A DNA stretch of 64,000 bases from Pseudoalteromonas lipolytica (GTDB taxonomy: Bacteria > Pseudomonadota > Gammaproteobacteria > Enterobacterales > Alteromonadaceae): NCBI RefSeq assembly GCF_001306915.1, contig NZ_LJTC01000009.1:1-64000 (forward strand), given 5' to 3'. Position numbers and translations under genes: made by a program. Each line of letters begins with the position of its first letter. Position 1 is the stretch's first letter. Shown piece by piece: positions 33,448 through 44,100 of this stretch. The notes beneath the pieces were generated by a model, which was not told the DNA's origin, ran no database searches, and was given only the letters and a program-made list of their open reading frames with translations.

Positions 33448-34095
33448 TTACTCACCTATTTCTGTTTTTAACTGCTCTAAAAAATCGAGCATGTAATCTG
33501 TACGTCGTTTGGCTTCATCTTTTGCTGATGGCGTGTTCATACTCTCACCAATGTGTAACAGCTTAATAAAAAAGTGATCGAGGGTGTATTTTGTATCGTC
33601 AGGTTCGCGGTTTAAACAAAATGGATCGTCTTTATGATACAGATAGCGACCAATTGAGCCCCCTACTTTCATGCAGCGGCTCACCCCGATTGCACCTAAT
33701 GCATCCATTCGGTCTGCATCTTGCACAATTTGCGCTTCGACACTTTGTACTTTGATATTGGCACTAAAGCTATGTGCGGCAATAGCATGATGAATAGCAC
33801 TAAAATACTGCTCAGGATAATTAATTGAGGCTAAAAAACTTAGCGCTTTGTCTGCGGCCATGGTCGATGCTTTTGCCCGATCTGGGTGGTTCTTTGCAAC
33901 CGCAACACAATCATGTAACCAAGCTGCGGGTAACACCACGGCCATTTCTGCCTGCTCGGCAATACACAATTGTTTTGCAACCCTCACTACTCGTTCGATA
34001 TGACTAATATCGTGTGCGACATCGGCATGGAGTAAAGACAAAATAAAGTCTCGACATTGAGTTTCTAACGCTGCAAAGTCTATTTTTGGCTGCAT
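33448..34095 (-). CDS. HD-domain phosphohydrolase, YedJ-like
   Basis: A 215-residue cytoplasmic HD-family protein. It has H near residue 29 (AHDISHIERV), the HD pair in AAWLHDC at about 61-62, a mid-protein H-x-I-AAHSF segment and a final Asp in QDADRMDALGAIG. This arrangement and length resemble E. coli YedJ. The substrate is not known; nucleotides are a common choice in the superfamily. It directly precedes, and is probably translated together with, the VOC gene. Confidence 0.85.
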   Translation of the reverse strand: MQPKIDFAALETQCRDFILSLLHADVAHDISHIERVVRVAKQLCIAEQAEMAVVLPAAWLHDCVAVAKNHPDRAKASTMAADKALSFLASINYPEQYFSAIHHAIAAHSFSANIKVQSVEAQIVQDADRMDALGAIGVSRCMKVGGSIGRYLYHKDDPFCLNREPDDTKYTLDHFFIKLLHIGESMNTPSAKDEAKRRTDYMLDFLEQLKTEIGE

Positions 34096-34230
34096 ATACT
34101 GGCTATCACCATTTACTGATTGAAATTATGCTTACTTTAGCGTGCTTACTGGATTTGTTCAAAACATTCATTGTATGTTTGCCAGTGCTTCATTAAACTA
34201 TGCCCCCTTTTGTTTGACGCGAGAATCCCT

Positions 34231-35421
34231 ATGTCATCTGCTATTTACCTGCAAGCTGGACGAGAAAAATCATTAAAAAGAAAACACCCTTGGGTGTTCT
34301 CTAAAGCCATTAAAAAAGTAAAAGGTAAGCCAGGACTAGGTGACACTGTCACTATCTATGACAATGACGGTAAGTTTTTAGCGATTGCAGCTTACAGCCC
34401 GCAATCGCAAATTCGCGCTCGCGTATGGAGCTTCGATCAAAACGAAGTTATTGACCAAGCATTTTTTGAAAAACGTTTACGCCGTGCCTATGCTGCGCGT
34501 GAACAGGTGATCAGCGAAGGCGGTTTAACGGGTTTTCGTTTAAGCGCTGCTGAGTCTGACTACTTGCCAGGCATCACTATCGATAAATTTGATAATGTAT
34601 TGGTGTGCCAACTACTTAGTGCCGGTGCAGAGCGCCATAAAGGTGAAATTGTTGCTGCATTAATGACTATTTTTCCAGGCTGCGATATTTATGAACGTTC
34701 AGACGTTGATGTACGCACTAAAGAAGGCCTTGAGCCAATCAAGGGAATACTTTGGGGCAAGGAACCAACTGAGCCAGTCATCATTGAAGAAAATGGCTTA
34801 AAACTCGAAGTAGACATTCTAGAAGGCCACAAAACAGGTTTTTACTTAGACCAACGTGATAGCCGTGCAGCCCTTGAGCGCTTTGTTAAAGACAAAACGG
34901 TGTTAAACTGCTTTAGCTACACAGGTACTTTCTCACTGTATGCTTTGCGTGGTGGTTGTAAGCACGTGACTAACGTTGATGTGTCACAGCCAGCGCTCGA
35001 TACAGCAAAGCGTAACGTTGAACATAACAACCTTGATTTATCGAAAGTTGATTTCGTAAAACAAGATGTTTTTAAGTTGTTGCGCCAATACCGTGATGAA
35101 GGTGTGCAATTTGATACTATCGTTATGGATCCACCAAAATTTGCTGACAACAAAGCGCAGTTAACCGGTGCCTGCCGTGGTTATAAAGATATTAATATGA
35201 TTGCGATGCAAATCTTAAAACCAGGTGGAACCTTACTTACATTCTCGTGCTCTGGATTAATGGAACAAAATTTATTTCAAAAAGTGGTTGCGGATGCAGC
35301 CCTTGATGCAGGTAAAGACTTGTTGATCATGGAACGACTAAATCAAGCTGCCGACCACCCGATTGCTGGCAGCTACCCAGAAGGCTTTTATCTGAAAGGC
35401 CTGATCTGTAAGGTTTACTAA
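34231..35421 (+). CDS. rlmI: 23S rRNA (cytosine-1962-C5) methyltransferase
   Basis: A 396-residue SAM-dependent enzyme, the same length as E. coli RlmI. An N-terminal PUA-like domain (about 1-75, [17 protein letters not shown]) is followed by an EEHEH-type linker and a Rossmann methyltransferase domain with [12 protein letters not shown] (SAM motif), MDPPKFA and the catalytic-Cys region FSCSGLM. I start at ATG 34231; the ORF is open 20 codons further but that extension is unlike the family. Its stop overlaps the stop of the convergent PilZ gene, leaving no terminator between them. Confidence 0.93.
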   Translation: MSSAIYLQAGREKSLKRKHPWVFSKAIKKVKGKPGLGDTVTIYDNDGKFLAIAAYSPQSQIRARVWSFDQNEVIDQAFFEKRLRRAYAAREQVISEGGLTGFRLSAAESDYLPGITIDKFDNVLVCQLLSAGAERHKGEIVAALMTIFPGCDIYERSDVDVRTKEGLEPIKGILWGKEPTEPVIIEENGLKLEVDILEGHKTGFYLDQRDSRAALERFVKDKTVLNCFSYTGTFSLYALRGGCKHVTNVDVSQPALDTAKRNVEHNNLDLSKVDFVKQDVFKLLRQYRDEGVQFDTIVMDPPKFADNKAQLTGACRGYKDINMIAMQILKPGGTLLTFSCSGLMEQNLFQKVVADAALDAGKDLLIMERLNQAADHPIAGSYPEGFYLKGLICKVY

Positions 35422-35714
35422 TTAAAACTTACAATTTCTAACCCGGCACTCAAGGAGCCATCTTGCTCCTTGGTTGCCCGAATTACACGGGCTGTTGCAT
35501 CAAATGAAGTAATCGCCGTGCTAGTCGAAGCAATTAGCACCCGATAAAGACTACCAATTTCTAAGACTTCATCAAGGTGTATTGCCAGCCCTGTTGCACT
35601 TAAATCAGTACACGTAACCTGAATTTCTTCGCCATTAACTGCATCTAATGGGATCAGTTTTGCAGGGGTATGAATTTGCATGCGGCGAAAATCGCGTTTC
35701 TCCTCATGAAACAT
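35418..35714 (-). CDS. PilZ-domain protein (probable cyclic-di-GMP receptor)
   Basis: A 98-residue protein that is almost entirely one PilZ domain. The cyclic-di-GMP binding motifs are present: RxxxR as RDFRR near the start and the D-x-S-x-x-G motif as DLSATG. An AGGAGG ribosome site overlaps the stop region of the response regulator eight bases upstream, so translation is probably coupled. It may act as the output of the adjacent receiver protein, but the target is unknown. Confidence 0.9.
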   Translation of the reverse strand: MFHEEKRDFRRMQIHTPAKLIPLDAVNGEEIQVTCTDLSATGLAIHLDEVLEIGSLYRVLIASTSTAITSFDATARVIRATKEQDGSLSAGLEIVSFN

Positions 35715-35722
35715 ATGGCCTC

Positions 35723-36199
35723 CTATACCAGTGTTTTTATTTTTTCTATTAATGTTTTAACAGAAAAAGGCTTCACTACATAGGCGTCGCAACCGGCATC
35801 AAACCCCGCTTTTTGTTCAAGCTCGGTTTCAAGGCCAGACACCATGACAACAGGAATTTGCGCTGTTTCTGGGGTGTTTTTTAGTAAGCGGCACGTATCA
35901 TAACCATCTAAGCCTGGCATACAAACATCGAGCAGTATAGCATCTGGTGGCTCCGCAATGGCAGACGTTAAACACGATGCGCCTGAATTTGCATAACTTA
36001 ACGAAAACTCATTTCCAAGGCTTGCTTTGAGCATTTCAAAATTAAAATATTCATCATCGACGACCAAAATAGTTGGTCGCGGTCGATTTACCGCCCGTTC
36101 AGGAACTGAGATTGGTCTTTCCTTTTCAATGCCCACATAACCTCCTTTTAGCATCTGTGTTTTAGCGTCAAGCAAGGAGGTGACACCTCCATTGCTCAT
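35723..36199 (-). CDS. Single-domain response regulator
   Basis: A receiver protein with a 40-residue N-terminal tail. The receiver has the acidic pair DDE (LVVDDEYF), phosphoacceptor Asp in LLDVCMPGLDGYD, the Thr/Ser position VMVSG and Lys in VVKPF; there is no output domain. The longest reading starts at ATG 36199, but its AAGGA abuts the start codon. A GTG at 36136 follows the strong site AAAGGAGG with four bases spacing and gives a 137-residue protein; I consider it at least as likely. It lies between hrpA and the PilZ gene. Confidence 0.85.
   Translation of the reverse strand: MSNGGVTSLLDAKTQMLKGGYVGIEKERPISVPERAVNRPRPTILVVDDEYFNFEMLKASLGNEFSLSYANSGASCLTSAIAEPPDAILLDVCMPGLDGYDTCRLLKNTPETAQIPVVMVSGLETELEQKAGFDAGCDAYVVKPFSVKTLIEKIKTLV
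36140..36190 (-). promoter_or_regulatory. Possible start-site RNA switch of the response regulator gene
   Basis: On the minus strand, GGAGGTG (36184-36190) can pair with CACCTCC (36176-36182) across one base. The same downstream arm, extended to ACCTCCTT (36174-36181), is also perfectly complementary to AAGGAGGT (36140-36147), the ribosome site of the internal GTG start. The two pairings exclude each other. This is a structural prediction only. Confidence 0.4.
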
Positions 36200-36208
36200 T
36201 CCTTAGTA

Positions 36209-39200
36209 TTATAACTCAGATTCTTTAATTGCGTTTAAAACACGTTTAGCAGATACAGGATAAGGTGTCCCTAGTGTTTGTGCAAATAAAGAAACACGTA
36301 ACTCCTGTTGCATCCAAAATATCGCACTGATCTCTTCAGGAATTGGCATTCCCTTAGGGATTTTGTTCGCTAGTTTTTGATATTGCTCGGCTACTTTTTC
36401 AAGCTCAAGTACACACAACCTATCGCGGTTAGGGTCAACAGGTAGCTTTTCTAAGCGGCGTTCAATGGCTTTTAAGTAACGAATTAAATCCGTCATCTTT
36501 GCTGCCCCATGCTGGCTAACAAAGCCTTTGAACACTAAGCTTTGTAACTGTGATTTAATATCACCGTGCGCTGTTATCATGGTTAGATCAACGCGTCCTT
36601 TCATCCGTTTATTTAAGCCATGTGCAATACTTAGCACTTGCTCTACTTGGGTGGCAATCTCAACCACCGTGTCACCAAGCTCACCACGAATTTGCTCTTT
36701 CGCTTTTTCAAACGCATCTGCAGTGCGGATGTTGCCATATTTAGTTAGTAGGCTATCGACGGCTGCAGCGATACAGTCATCAATTAAGTCATTGACCTTA
36801 CCAAACGGATTAAAGTACAAACCTAATTTAGATTTATTCGGTAAATTTTGCTGTAAATACTTAATCGGTGATGGCACATTTAATAACACTAAGCGACGTA
36901 AACCTTGTTGGTGCGCCTGCTGAGCTTTGTGTTCATTATCAAATAACTCAACCGCTGCTGAGTCTTTTTTATCCACCAGCGCTGGAAACGCTTTGATTTC
37001 GTATTGACCTTGCTTTTTCACGTAAGAACTTGGTAACTCACCAAAACTCCACTCGGTCAAATCAGCTTTCTCTATGCCCTTGTCGGCTACTTTCGATAAG
37101 GTATCCGTTACCTTACCTTGTAACTGAGCTTTTAGTTTAGATAAATTTAAACCGCGAGCGAGTAACTTATCGTGTTCATCGCGTACTTCAAACTGTAAGC
37201 GTAAATGCGGAGCAAGGGTTGATAAATCCCATGCATCTGGCTCAACACGCACACCTGTCATACGTAATAAGCGCGTGCTAATTGCATCAATTAAGTTGCC
37301 TTGCATCGGCTCGATTGCAGCAAGTACCGCATCGGCGTAGTTTGGCGCAGGCACAAAGTTGCGACGGATCGTTTTTGGTAGCGACTTGATAAGCGCACAA
37401 ATTAATTCATGTCTAAATGCAGGAATATGCCAATCAAAGCCAGTTTCTTGCACTTGGTTTAACAGTGCTACCGGAATTTGTACCGCAACACCATCAACGG
37501 CTTGGCCTGGATCAAAATGATAAGCCAGTGGTAATAACAAGTTCTCTTGCTGCCATGTATCTGGGTAATCGAACTCGGTGACATGATCGGCACCATGCTG
37601 CATTAATTCTTCTCGAGACATATGCAAAAAGCGCTTATCTTTTTGTTTTTGTCCCTTCCACCACTTATTAAACGCAGCACGATTATTTACATCTTGCGGA
37701 ATTTTCTTGTCGTAGAATTCAAATAAGGTTTGTTCATCAACCAAGATATCACGGCGGCGAGATTTATTTTCAAGAACCTGAATATCTTCAATTAACTCTT
37801 GGTTATAGTGTAAAAACCCTTCATTTTGACCCAGCTCTTGCTCTACCAACGCCGAGCGAATAAACAACTCGCGACTTACTTTTGGATCAATATTGCTATA
37901 AACACAGCGGCGCTTATTAACAATTAATAGGCCATACAGGGTTTGCTGTTCAAACGCGATAACTGCACCCGGCTTTTTCTCCCAATGCGGTTCGCTGTAG
38001 CTGCGCTTTACTAAATGCTGTGCAAAGCCTTCAACCCATTTTAGGTCTATGCGTGCGTTGATCCGCGCATAAAGTTTGCTGGTTTCAACAAGCTCAGCCG
38101 ACATAATCCATTTTGGGCTCTTTTTAAATAATCCTGAGCCTGGAAAAATATGAAACTGGCTATTGCGTGCGCCTTTATAAATTTGTTTTTCATCTTTAAA
38201 ACCAATATGACTTAGCATACCGCTTAATAAAGATTGATGGATTCGTTCGCTATCAGCAACATTGGTAGTGGCCTTAATGCCCATTTCATTACACACCGTT
38301 GATAGCTGATAAACAATATCTTGCCATTCGCGGATCCGCATATAGGCTAAAAAGTCTTTTTGGCATAACTTTCTAAATTGGCTATTGCTCAATTCAGATT
38401 GCTGCTCTTCAAGGTAATTCCATAAATTTAAAAAGGCGATAAAATCTGAATCTGGATCGTCAAAACGGCCGTGCTTTTCATCCGCTGCACCGCGTTTTTC
38501 TTGTGGTCGCTCTCTTGGATCTTGAATCGACAATGCCGCAACAATAATGATCACTTCACGCAGTGCACCTAAGCCATCGGCAGTCAGCACCATTTTCGCT
38601 AAACGTGGATCAACCGGTAAACGGCTTAAACTTCTGCCTGATTTAGTAAGCTCAGTCTTTTTATGACGTTTAGCTGGCTTAATGGCTTCGAGTTCTTCAA
38701 GTAGCGTTAAACCATCGTTGATATTTCGGCTATCTGGCGCTTGCACGAACGGGAACTGTTGCATGTCGCCAAGCCCTAAACCAAGCATTTGCAAAATAAC
38801 AGAGGCTAAGTTGGTGCGTAAAATTTCAGGATCAGTAAACTCTGGACGCGAATTAAAGTCTTCTTCGCTATATAAACGAATACAGATACCCGCTTCAATA
38901 CGGCCACAGCGGCCTTTTCGCTGATTGGCACTAGCTTGTGAAATCGGCTCAATCGGTAATCGTTGTACCTTGGTACGATAGCTATAACGGCTGATACGCG
39001 CGGTACCTGGGTCGATAACATAGCGAATACCCGGCACCGTTAGTGATGTTTCAGCCACGTTGGTGGCTAAAATAATATGACGGCGGCTATGCGGCGCAAA
39101 AATTCGGTTTTGTTCTGCGTTTGATAGACGCGAATATAGCGGTAAAACATCGGTGCCTTTGAGGTTTCGCTTTGATAACGCATCGGCGGTATCGCGAATT

Positions 39201-40099
39201 TCTCGTTCACCGTTCATGAAAATTAGAATATCGCCGGGACCTTCATCACACAGCTCATCAACGGCATCAAAAATACCCTGTAATTGGTCACCATCCGCTT
39301 CCATCTCATCTTTATTGATTTCAGTAGTTGGTCTGTAACGAACCTCTACTGGGAAAGTACGACCTGATACTTCAATGATGGGTGCATCGTCAAAATGTTT
39401 AGAAAAGCGCTCAGGGTCAATTGTTGCTGAGGTAATAATAACTTTTAAGTCAGGACGTTTTGGCAGTAAATTTTTTAAATAGCCTAAGATGAAATCGATA
39501 TTCAGACTACGTTCGTGGGCTTCATCGATGATGATGGTATCGTACTGGTTTAGGTATCTGTCTTGTTGAATTTCAGCCAGCAGAATACCGTCTGTCATCA
39601 ATTTAATGTAGCTATTGTCAGAAACTTGGTCACTAAAGCGAATTTTAAAGCCCACTTGTTGACCTAGCTCGCATTGCATTTCTTCTGCAATACGATTCGC
39701 GACACTTCGAGCCGCGAGTCGGCGAGGCTGCGTGTGGCCAATGTATCCATCAACACCGCGGCCAAGCTCTAAACACATTTTTGGGATTTGTGTCGTTTTA
39801 CCAGAGCCTGTTTCACCGGCGATAATCACCACTTGGTTATTGGCAATCGCCTGTTTAATGTCATCTTTCTTTTGACTAACAGGAAGCTGCTCTGGGTAGG
39901 TCACTGTAGGTAAGGCAGTCAAACGTTGCTCGCGCAATTGCTGCGAACGGCTAATATCTTCTGCTATTTTTTGCGCTATGCTCGCTTGCTTAGTTTCATC
40001 GTTGATTTTTTTGATGCCATGAAGGCGTTTTTTGAAGATGAATTGATCTTTGCGTAAACACGTTTTTAATTCGCCAAACAGCGGACCTAGGTTAACCAC
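36209..40099 (-). CDS. hrpA: ATP-dependent RNA helicase HrpA
   Basis: A 1296-residue DEAH-box RNA helicase, close to the 1300 of E. coli HrpA. Walker A GETGSGKTTQ, the DEAH box in IIDEAHERSLN, SAT in ITSATIDPE and the Q-x-x-G-R-x-G-R motif as ANQRKGRCGRIE are all present, followed by the helicase-associated and OB-like regions and the long HrpA-specific C-terminus. The start is a GTG at 40099, backed by AAGGG six bases upstream. It is the first gene of a probable operon with the response regulator (nine bases between) and the PilZ protein. Confidence 0.95.
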   Translation of the reverse strand: MVNLGPLFGELKTCLRKDQFIFKKRLHGIKKINDETKQASIAQKIAEDISRSQQLREQRLTALPTVTYPEQLPVSQKKDDIKQAIANNQVVIIAGETGSGKTTQIPKMCLELGRGVDGYIGHTQPRRLAARSVANRIAEEMQCELGQQVGFKIRFSDQVSDNSYIKLMTDGILLAEIQQDRYLNQYDTIIIDEAHERSLNIDFILGYLKNLLPKRPDLKVIITSATIDPERFSKHFDDAPIIEVSGRTFPVEVRYRPTTEINKDEMEADGDQLQGIFDAVDELCDEGPGDILIFMNGEREIRDTADALSKRNLKGTDVLPLYSRLSNAEQNRIFAPHSRRHIILATNVAETSLTVPGIRYVIDPGTARISRYSYRTKVQRLPIEPISQASANQRKGRCGRIEAGICIRLYSEEDFNSRPEFTDPEILRTNLASVILQMLGLGLGDMQQFPFVQAPDSRNINDGLTLLEELEAIKPAKRHKKTELTKSGRSLSRLPVDPRLAKMVLTADGLGALREVIIIVAALSIQDPRERPQEKRGAADEKHGRFDDPDSDFIAFLNLWNYLEEQQSELSNSQFRKLCQKDFLAYMRIREWQDIVYQLSTVCNEMGIKATTNVADSERIHQSLLSGMLSHIGFKDEKQIYKGARNSQFHIFPGSGLFKKSPKWIMSAELVETSKLYARINARIDLKWVEGFAQHLVKRSYSEPHWEKKPGAVIAFEQQTLYGLLIVNKRRCVYSNIDPKVSRELFIRSALVEQELGQNEGFLHYNQELIEDIQVLENKSRRRDILVDEQTLFEFYDKKIPQDVNNRAAFNKWWKGQKQKDKRFLHMSREELMQHGADHVTEFDYPDTWQQENLLLPLAYHFDPGQAVDGVAVQIPVALLNQVQETGFDWHIPAFRHELICALIKSLPKTIRRNFVPAPNYADAVLAAIEPMQGNLIDAISTRLLRMTGVRVEPDAWDLSTLAPHLRLQFEVRDEHDKLLARGLNLSKLKAQLQGKVTDTLSKVADKGIEKADLTEWSFGELPSSYVKKQGQYEIKAFPALVDKKDSAAVELFDNEHKAQQAHQQGLRRLVLLNVPSPIKYLQQNLPNKSKLGLYFNPFGKVNDLIDDCIAAAVDSLLTKYGNIRTADAFEKAKEQIRGELGDTVVEIATQVEQVLSIAHGLNKRMKGRVDLTMITAHGDIKSQLQSLVFKGFVSQHGAAKMTDLIRYLKAIERRLEKLPVDPNRDRLCVLELEKVAEQYQKLANKIPKGMPIPEEISAIFWMQQELRVSLFAQTLGTPYPVSAKRVLNAIKESEL

Positions 40100-40168
40100 C
40101 CGATACCCTTATATTTCTTAACCAATAGACTGATATTGTATCAAATAATCTATCAGGTGGTCATGGCT

Positions 40169-41047
40169 TTATTTAATCCGTTCGGTTGGAATTGGCATTG
40201 CACACACATCGATAAAATTGGGGCTTTCAACAAACCACGCTTCTACTCGGTTTTTACGTGCTTCAATGAGGGCTTTAAATGCATTTGAGTCTGTTTTCAT
40301 CACCCGAAACTCACTGTTATCAGTGTCTTTAATATCTGCTAATACTTGCATATCGGTGATGGGGTTAAATGCCTGACCTTCAGTGGCTGTACGCTGCAAT
40401 AAATTAAAGTGTTCCATGCCTTCTAAAACACGACCAAATACGGTGATATTACGGTCTAAATAGCGCTGGCTATTGCCAATGGTTACATAAAATTCGGTAC
40501 CACCCGAATTGATATCATTATCGCGGGCCATGGCAAAGACCCCTGGGCAATGTACTTGCCATGTTTCTGTTTGGCTTAGGTTTTGTGCCACAGCAAAGCC
40601 ATTTAAAAAGCCCGTTTTAGTGGCATAGCCATCAGGCCCTTTAAGCTCTGTAATCGCTAAAGGCGTCTTTGTGCGTAGATAAAACTCAGCAGGTAACCCT
40701 TTTTTAGCATTTTTAACGGGTTTACTTTCGCTAGCATCCCCGCCCTGCGCGACAAACCCTTCAACAAATCGATACACACTTAGGCCTTGATAAAACCCTT
40801 CTTTGGCAAGCTGTCGCATGTTATTTGCGTGAATGGGCGCTAATTCATCGTTTAGTTCGATATAAGCCGCACCCGTAGGTAAGGTTAATTTAATGACGTT
40901 TTCGGCACTGACTTTTCGCCACTCACTACTACTTGCGGTCATAATGATTTCGCCAGCAGAACGTTTTTGACTAGTTTCTTTTGCATCAACATCAATTGGT
41001 GCAGCTAAGAAGGCACCAAGGCATAAGGTTAATAGACTTAATTTCAT
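40169..41047 (-). CDS. Secreted cyclophilin-type peptidyl-prolyl isomerase
   Basis: A 292-residue periplasmic protein with a signal peptide (MKLSLLTLCLGAFLAAPIDVDA) and a cyclophilin domain at about 55-245. Recognisable parts are the GFYQGLSVYRFVEGFVAQGGD strand-turn and GVFAMARD followed by TEFYVTIG, the usual catalytic and substrate-groove positions. Sequence between these is longer than in small cyclophilins such as PpiA. It lies upstream of, but is not tightly linked to, hrpA. Function is presumably folding of exported proteins. Confidence 0.88.
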   Translation of the reverse strand: MKLSLLTLCLGAFLAAPIDVDAKETSQKRSAGEIIMTASSSEWRKVSAENVIKLTLPTGAAYIELNDELAPIHANNMRQLAKEGFYQGLSVYRFVEGFVAQGGDASESKPVKNAKKGLPAEFYLRTKTPLAITELKGPDGYATKTGFLNGFAVAQNLSQTETWQVHCPGVFAMARDNDINSGGTEFYVTIGNSQRYLDRNITVFGRVLEGMEHFNLLQRTATEGQAFNPITDMQVLADIKDTDNSEFRVMKTDSNAFKALIEARKNRVEAWFVESPNFIDVCAMPIPTERIK

Positions 41048-41138
41048 TGTTATTATCTTTTAAGTAATTGACAATTCAGCCTATTAACTTAAACCTAAAT
41101 AAGCAAGTAAAAGCGATGTTTGATCACAAGCGTAGGTA

Positions 41139-44100
41139 TTAATCCCAATCAAACTTATAAAGAATATCAACATTTTGATTCAAGCCACTGGTCACCTCAA
41201 TATACAGTTGCGACAGCAGTTGATAGCGAACCGCCACTTCACTTAATGAATCAAAAATACCGACACTGTATTTAACTTGAATACCTGGAGTAACATAGCC
41301 AGATATTTCAACTTTAGTGTCATCGCCACTACCACTTGAACTTAAACTGACATCTGACAAACCAAAGCTTTCGCCAATCTTAGAAACCATTCCTTCACTA
41401 CGGTTAACACCTTGGGCAAGCAATAATTGAGTGAGCATCGCATCGGTCGAGCTATCTCCTTCATCAAGAGGTTGCCCATTTAATAAATAAGCCAATGCTT
41501 GTGCTTGATCCATCGCAGGCTCTGAGAATACTTTTAACGAAGGTTGTTCAACATTACCTGTTAAGGTAATACCTGCAATCACGCCATTCGAGGTGTTATC
41601 AGGGTTACGAATTGCCTTAATATTTAGGTAAGGCTTCTCAATTGAGCCGCTAAAACCAACTTGTCCAGTTCGGATTATCAAATCTTGACCAAAAGCGCGG
41701 TAGGTGCCCTGAACAAGGTTCAATTCACCCGTTGCTATCATCGGTGTAACTTGGTCCATGCTGATGTTGATGTCGCCTTCAACTTTCGACTGTAAGCCAA
41801 ACGAGTCAACGCGCACATCATTTTCAACCAACACCTTTAAGTTAATAGCATAATCAAAAGGGACTTTTTCTGACTGTTGCTGCTCAATATCAACAATGAC
41901 TTCATCATCGCTGACTTGCACAGCACCTTCTGGCAGCTCTTCAATGGCGATACGCCCCCATGGCACGACGACTTGGCCATCAAGATTAAACGCATTATCT
42001 TTCAACGACATAGTTAAATCTGGAGACACTTTAAAGGTAACATCTTGCTGAGCACGAACAAAAAACTCTTTACCATTTAACTTCACATCAACGTCTGGTA
42101 GTTCTTGCTGCCAATCAATCCCACCTGACAAATCGAGCGCGCCTCCTTCAGCATCTTTGAGCTCCCCCTTGAGCGTTGCACTTTGATTATTAAAGGCAAT
42201 GTTCACATAAGAGTTTTGCAGCGATACAGGCAAGGTTGCCCCTTCAAGATTGATTTTTTCAACATCAAAGTCACCATTGAGTAATGGTTCTTTCAAGGTG
42301 CCTGCAATAGCTAATCGGCCTTTAATGTCGCCTGTTAATTGCTCAAGTGACGAAATAAAAGGCCGTAAGTTTGTTAACTCAATTTTCTCAATAACCAAGT
42401 CGCCCGCTAAGTTCTGCTGATTTTGAATATCATCAATGTTGAGCTCGGACGTCACTTTACCTAACACAGAGGAGTCAAGGGTAGCATTAAGTTTACCAAC
42501 TTGCGCGTCACTCATTGCCGAGACCTCTAAAACCTCGACTGGTAATTTATAAACATTTGCCCCATCAATTAAAGATGCTTCTAGCTGCTGAGTTTTGATA
42601 TTGGCACGGATGGTTTTTAATGCGCCATTATTCCAATTAGCAACAAACTCCCCGTTTGCATCGCCAGTTACTTTCAAGTTATCGGGTAAGAAGTGTTTAA
42701 ATTCAGCAATAGATAACGCAGCAAGCTGTGCATTTAACTGACCTAATTGTTTAGTTTGCTGCAAGGTCTCAAAGCATAGTTTTGAGTTATCGCTTTGCCA
42801 GCAATGCGCGCCTACATTAAAGTCAAAGGTTTTGGTATTCACTTGAATATTAACTGGCTTATTAGTGCCAAAACGCACCTGATTATCAGTAACAAGAATT
42901 TGACTTAATGCACCTTGCCAAGTTTCTTTATTAAATTTACCGTCAACATCGAATGATGCCTTGCCTTGATCTGCATCGAGTAAAAAAGTTAAATGGTGAT
43001 CTGTTTTATCACCACTGGCATCTAACTCAATTTGATTAATTTTGTGCTCTGCGATCGATGCGGAATCAAGCACCAGTGATACATCCGTTTGCCAGTTTGC
43101 GGCGTAATCAAATTGCCCTTTTAATGTTAAACCGTCAACCTGAATATCTTGATAACTCAAGGTATTCAGGACTAAACTTAAATCAACAGTAGGCTCAAGA
43201 CGCTCTCCACGCAAACTCAGATCAGCAAAGCCCTTGCCTTGCATAGGCAAAACATCTTGATCACTTGCATCTAAACGCAATTTACCGTCGACACGCCATA
43301 CTTTATCCACCTGTCCCGATAACGCAATTTCATTTTTACCGCTTTTTATTTCAAGTTTTTTAAAACTTGCATGCAAGCTACTATCAAGCTCAAAATCCGA
43401 CAACAAAGTCACTGGAATTTGATTCACAGAGCCATTTAATTGCGTGTTATCTAACGCAAGCTGCCACTCACCTGCCTGTAAGTTAAATGAACCATTGAAT
43501 TCACCAGATAAATCACTACTAAGAGCATCCGTTAAATATTGGGCTTTTAAGTGGCTTAAAGCCCCTTTAAATTCGCTTTTTACCCCATTCGACCAATCAA
43601 CAGATGCGTTAATATCTGCTTTACTGTCATTAGCATTGAGGCTTAATTGCTCAAGTTTTGCATTTGTTAAACTACCCTGTAATTTTGATTTCACAGTCAT
43701 CGCAGGTAATGCGTCTAGTTGCGTGACTAAACTCAAATCGACAGCATAAGCATCGGCATGGCCTTTGGCTTTTAAATCAAAGTCCGATAATTGCAGCTGC
43801 TGTGTGTCTGTGGCAATTTGCCACTTTGCTATCTGGCCTGTTAAATCAAATGGGTAATTTGTTTGTTTTAGATTCACAGCCCCTTTTAACTGTGCAGGGT
43901 ATGTTCCTTGCGTTACTAAACTTAACTTTAAATCCGCAAGCGGGCCTGAAAGCGACAGATTAGCTTGATGTTCAGTGCTTTTTACAGACACGGCCCCCTC
44001 AATAGTGTTTTCACCAGAAAGCTCAGCCGTTAAATTAGTATGCAATTGCCATTGCTGATAGCTTGCAGCAAGCTTTTTAAGATTAATATCGCTCTCTTTG

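Noticed and set aside
36528..36923. A 131-codon plus-strand ORF inside hrpA.
   Set aside because: It is antisense to a well-conserved helicase gene and resembles no protein I recognise; treated as a shadow of coding bias.
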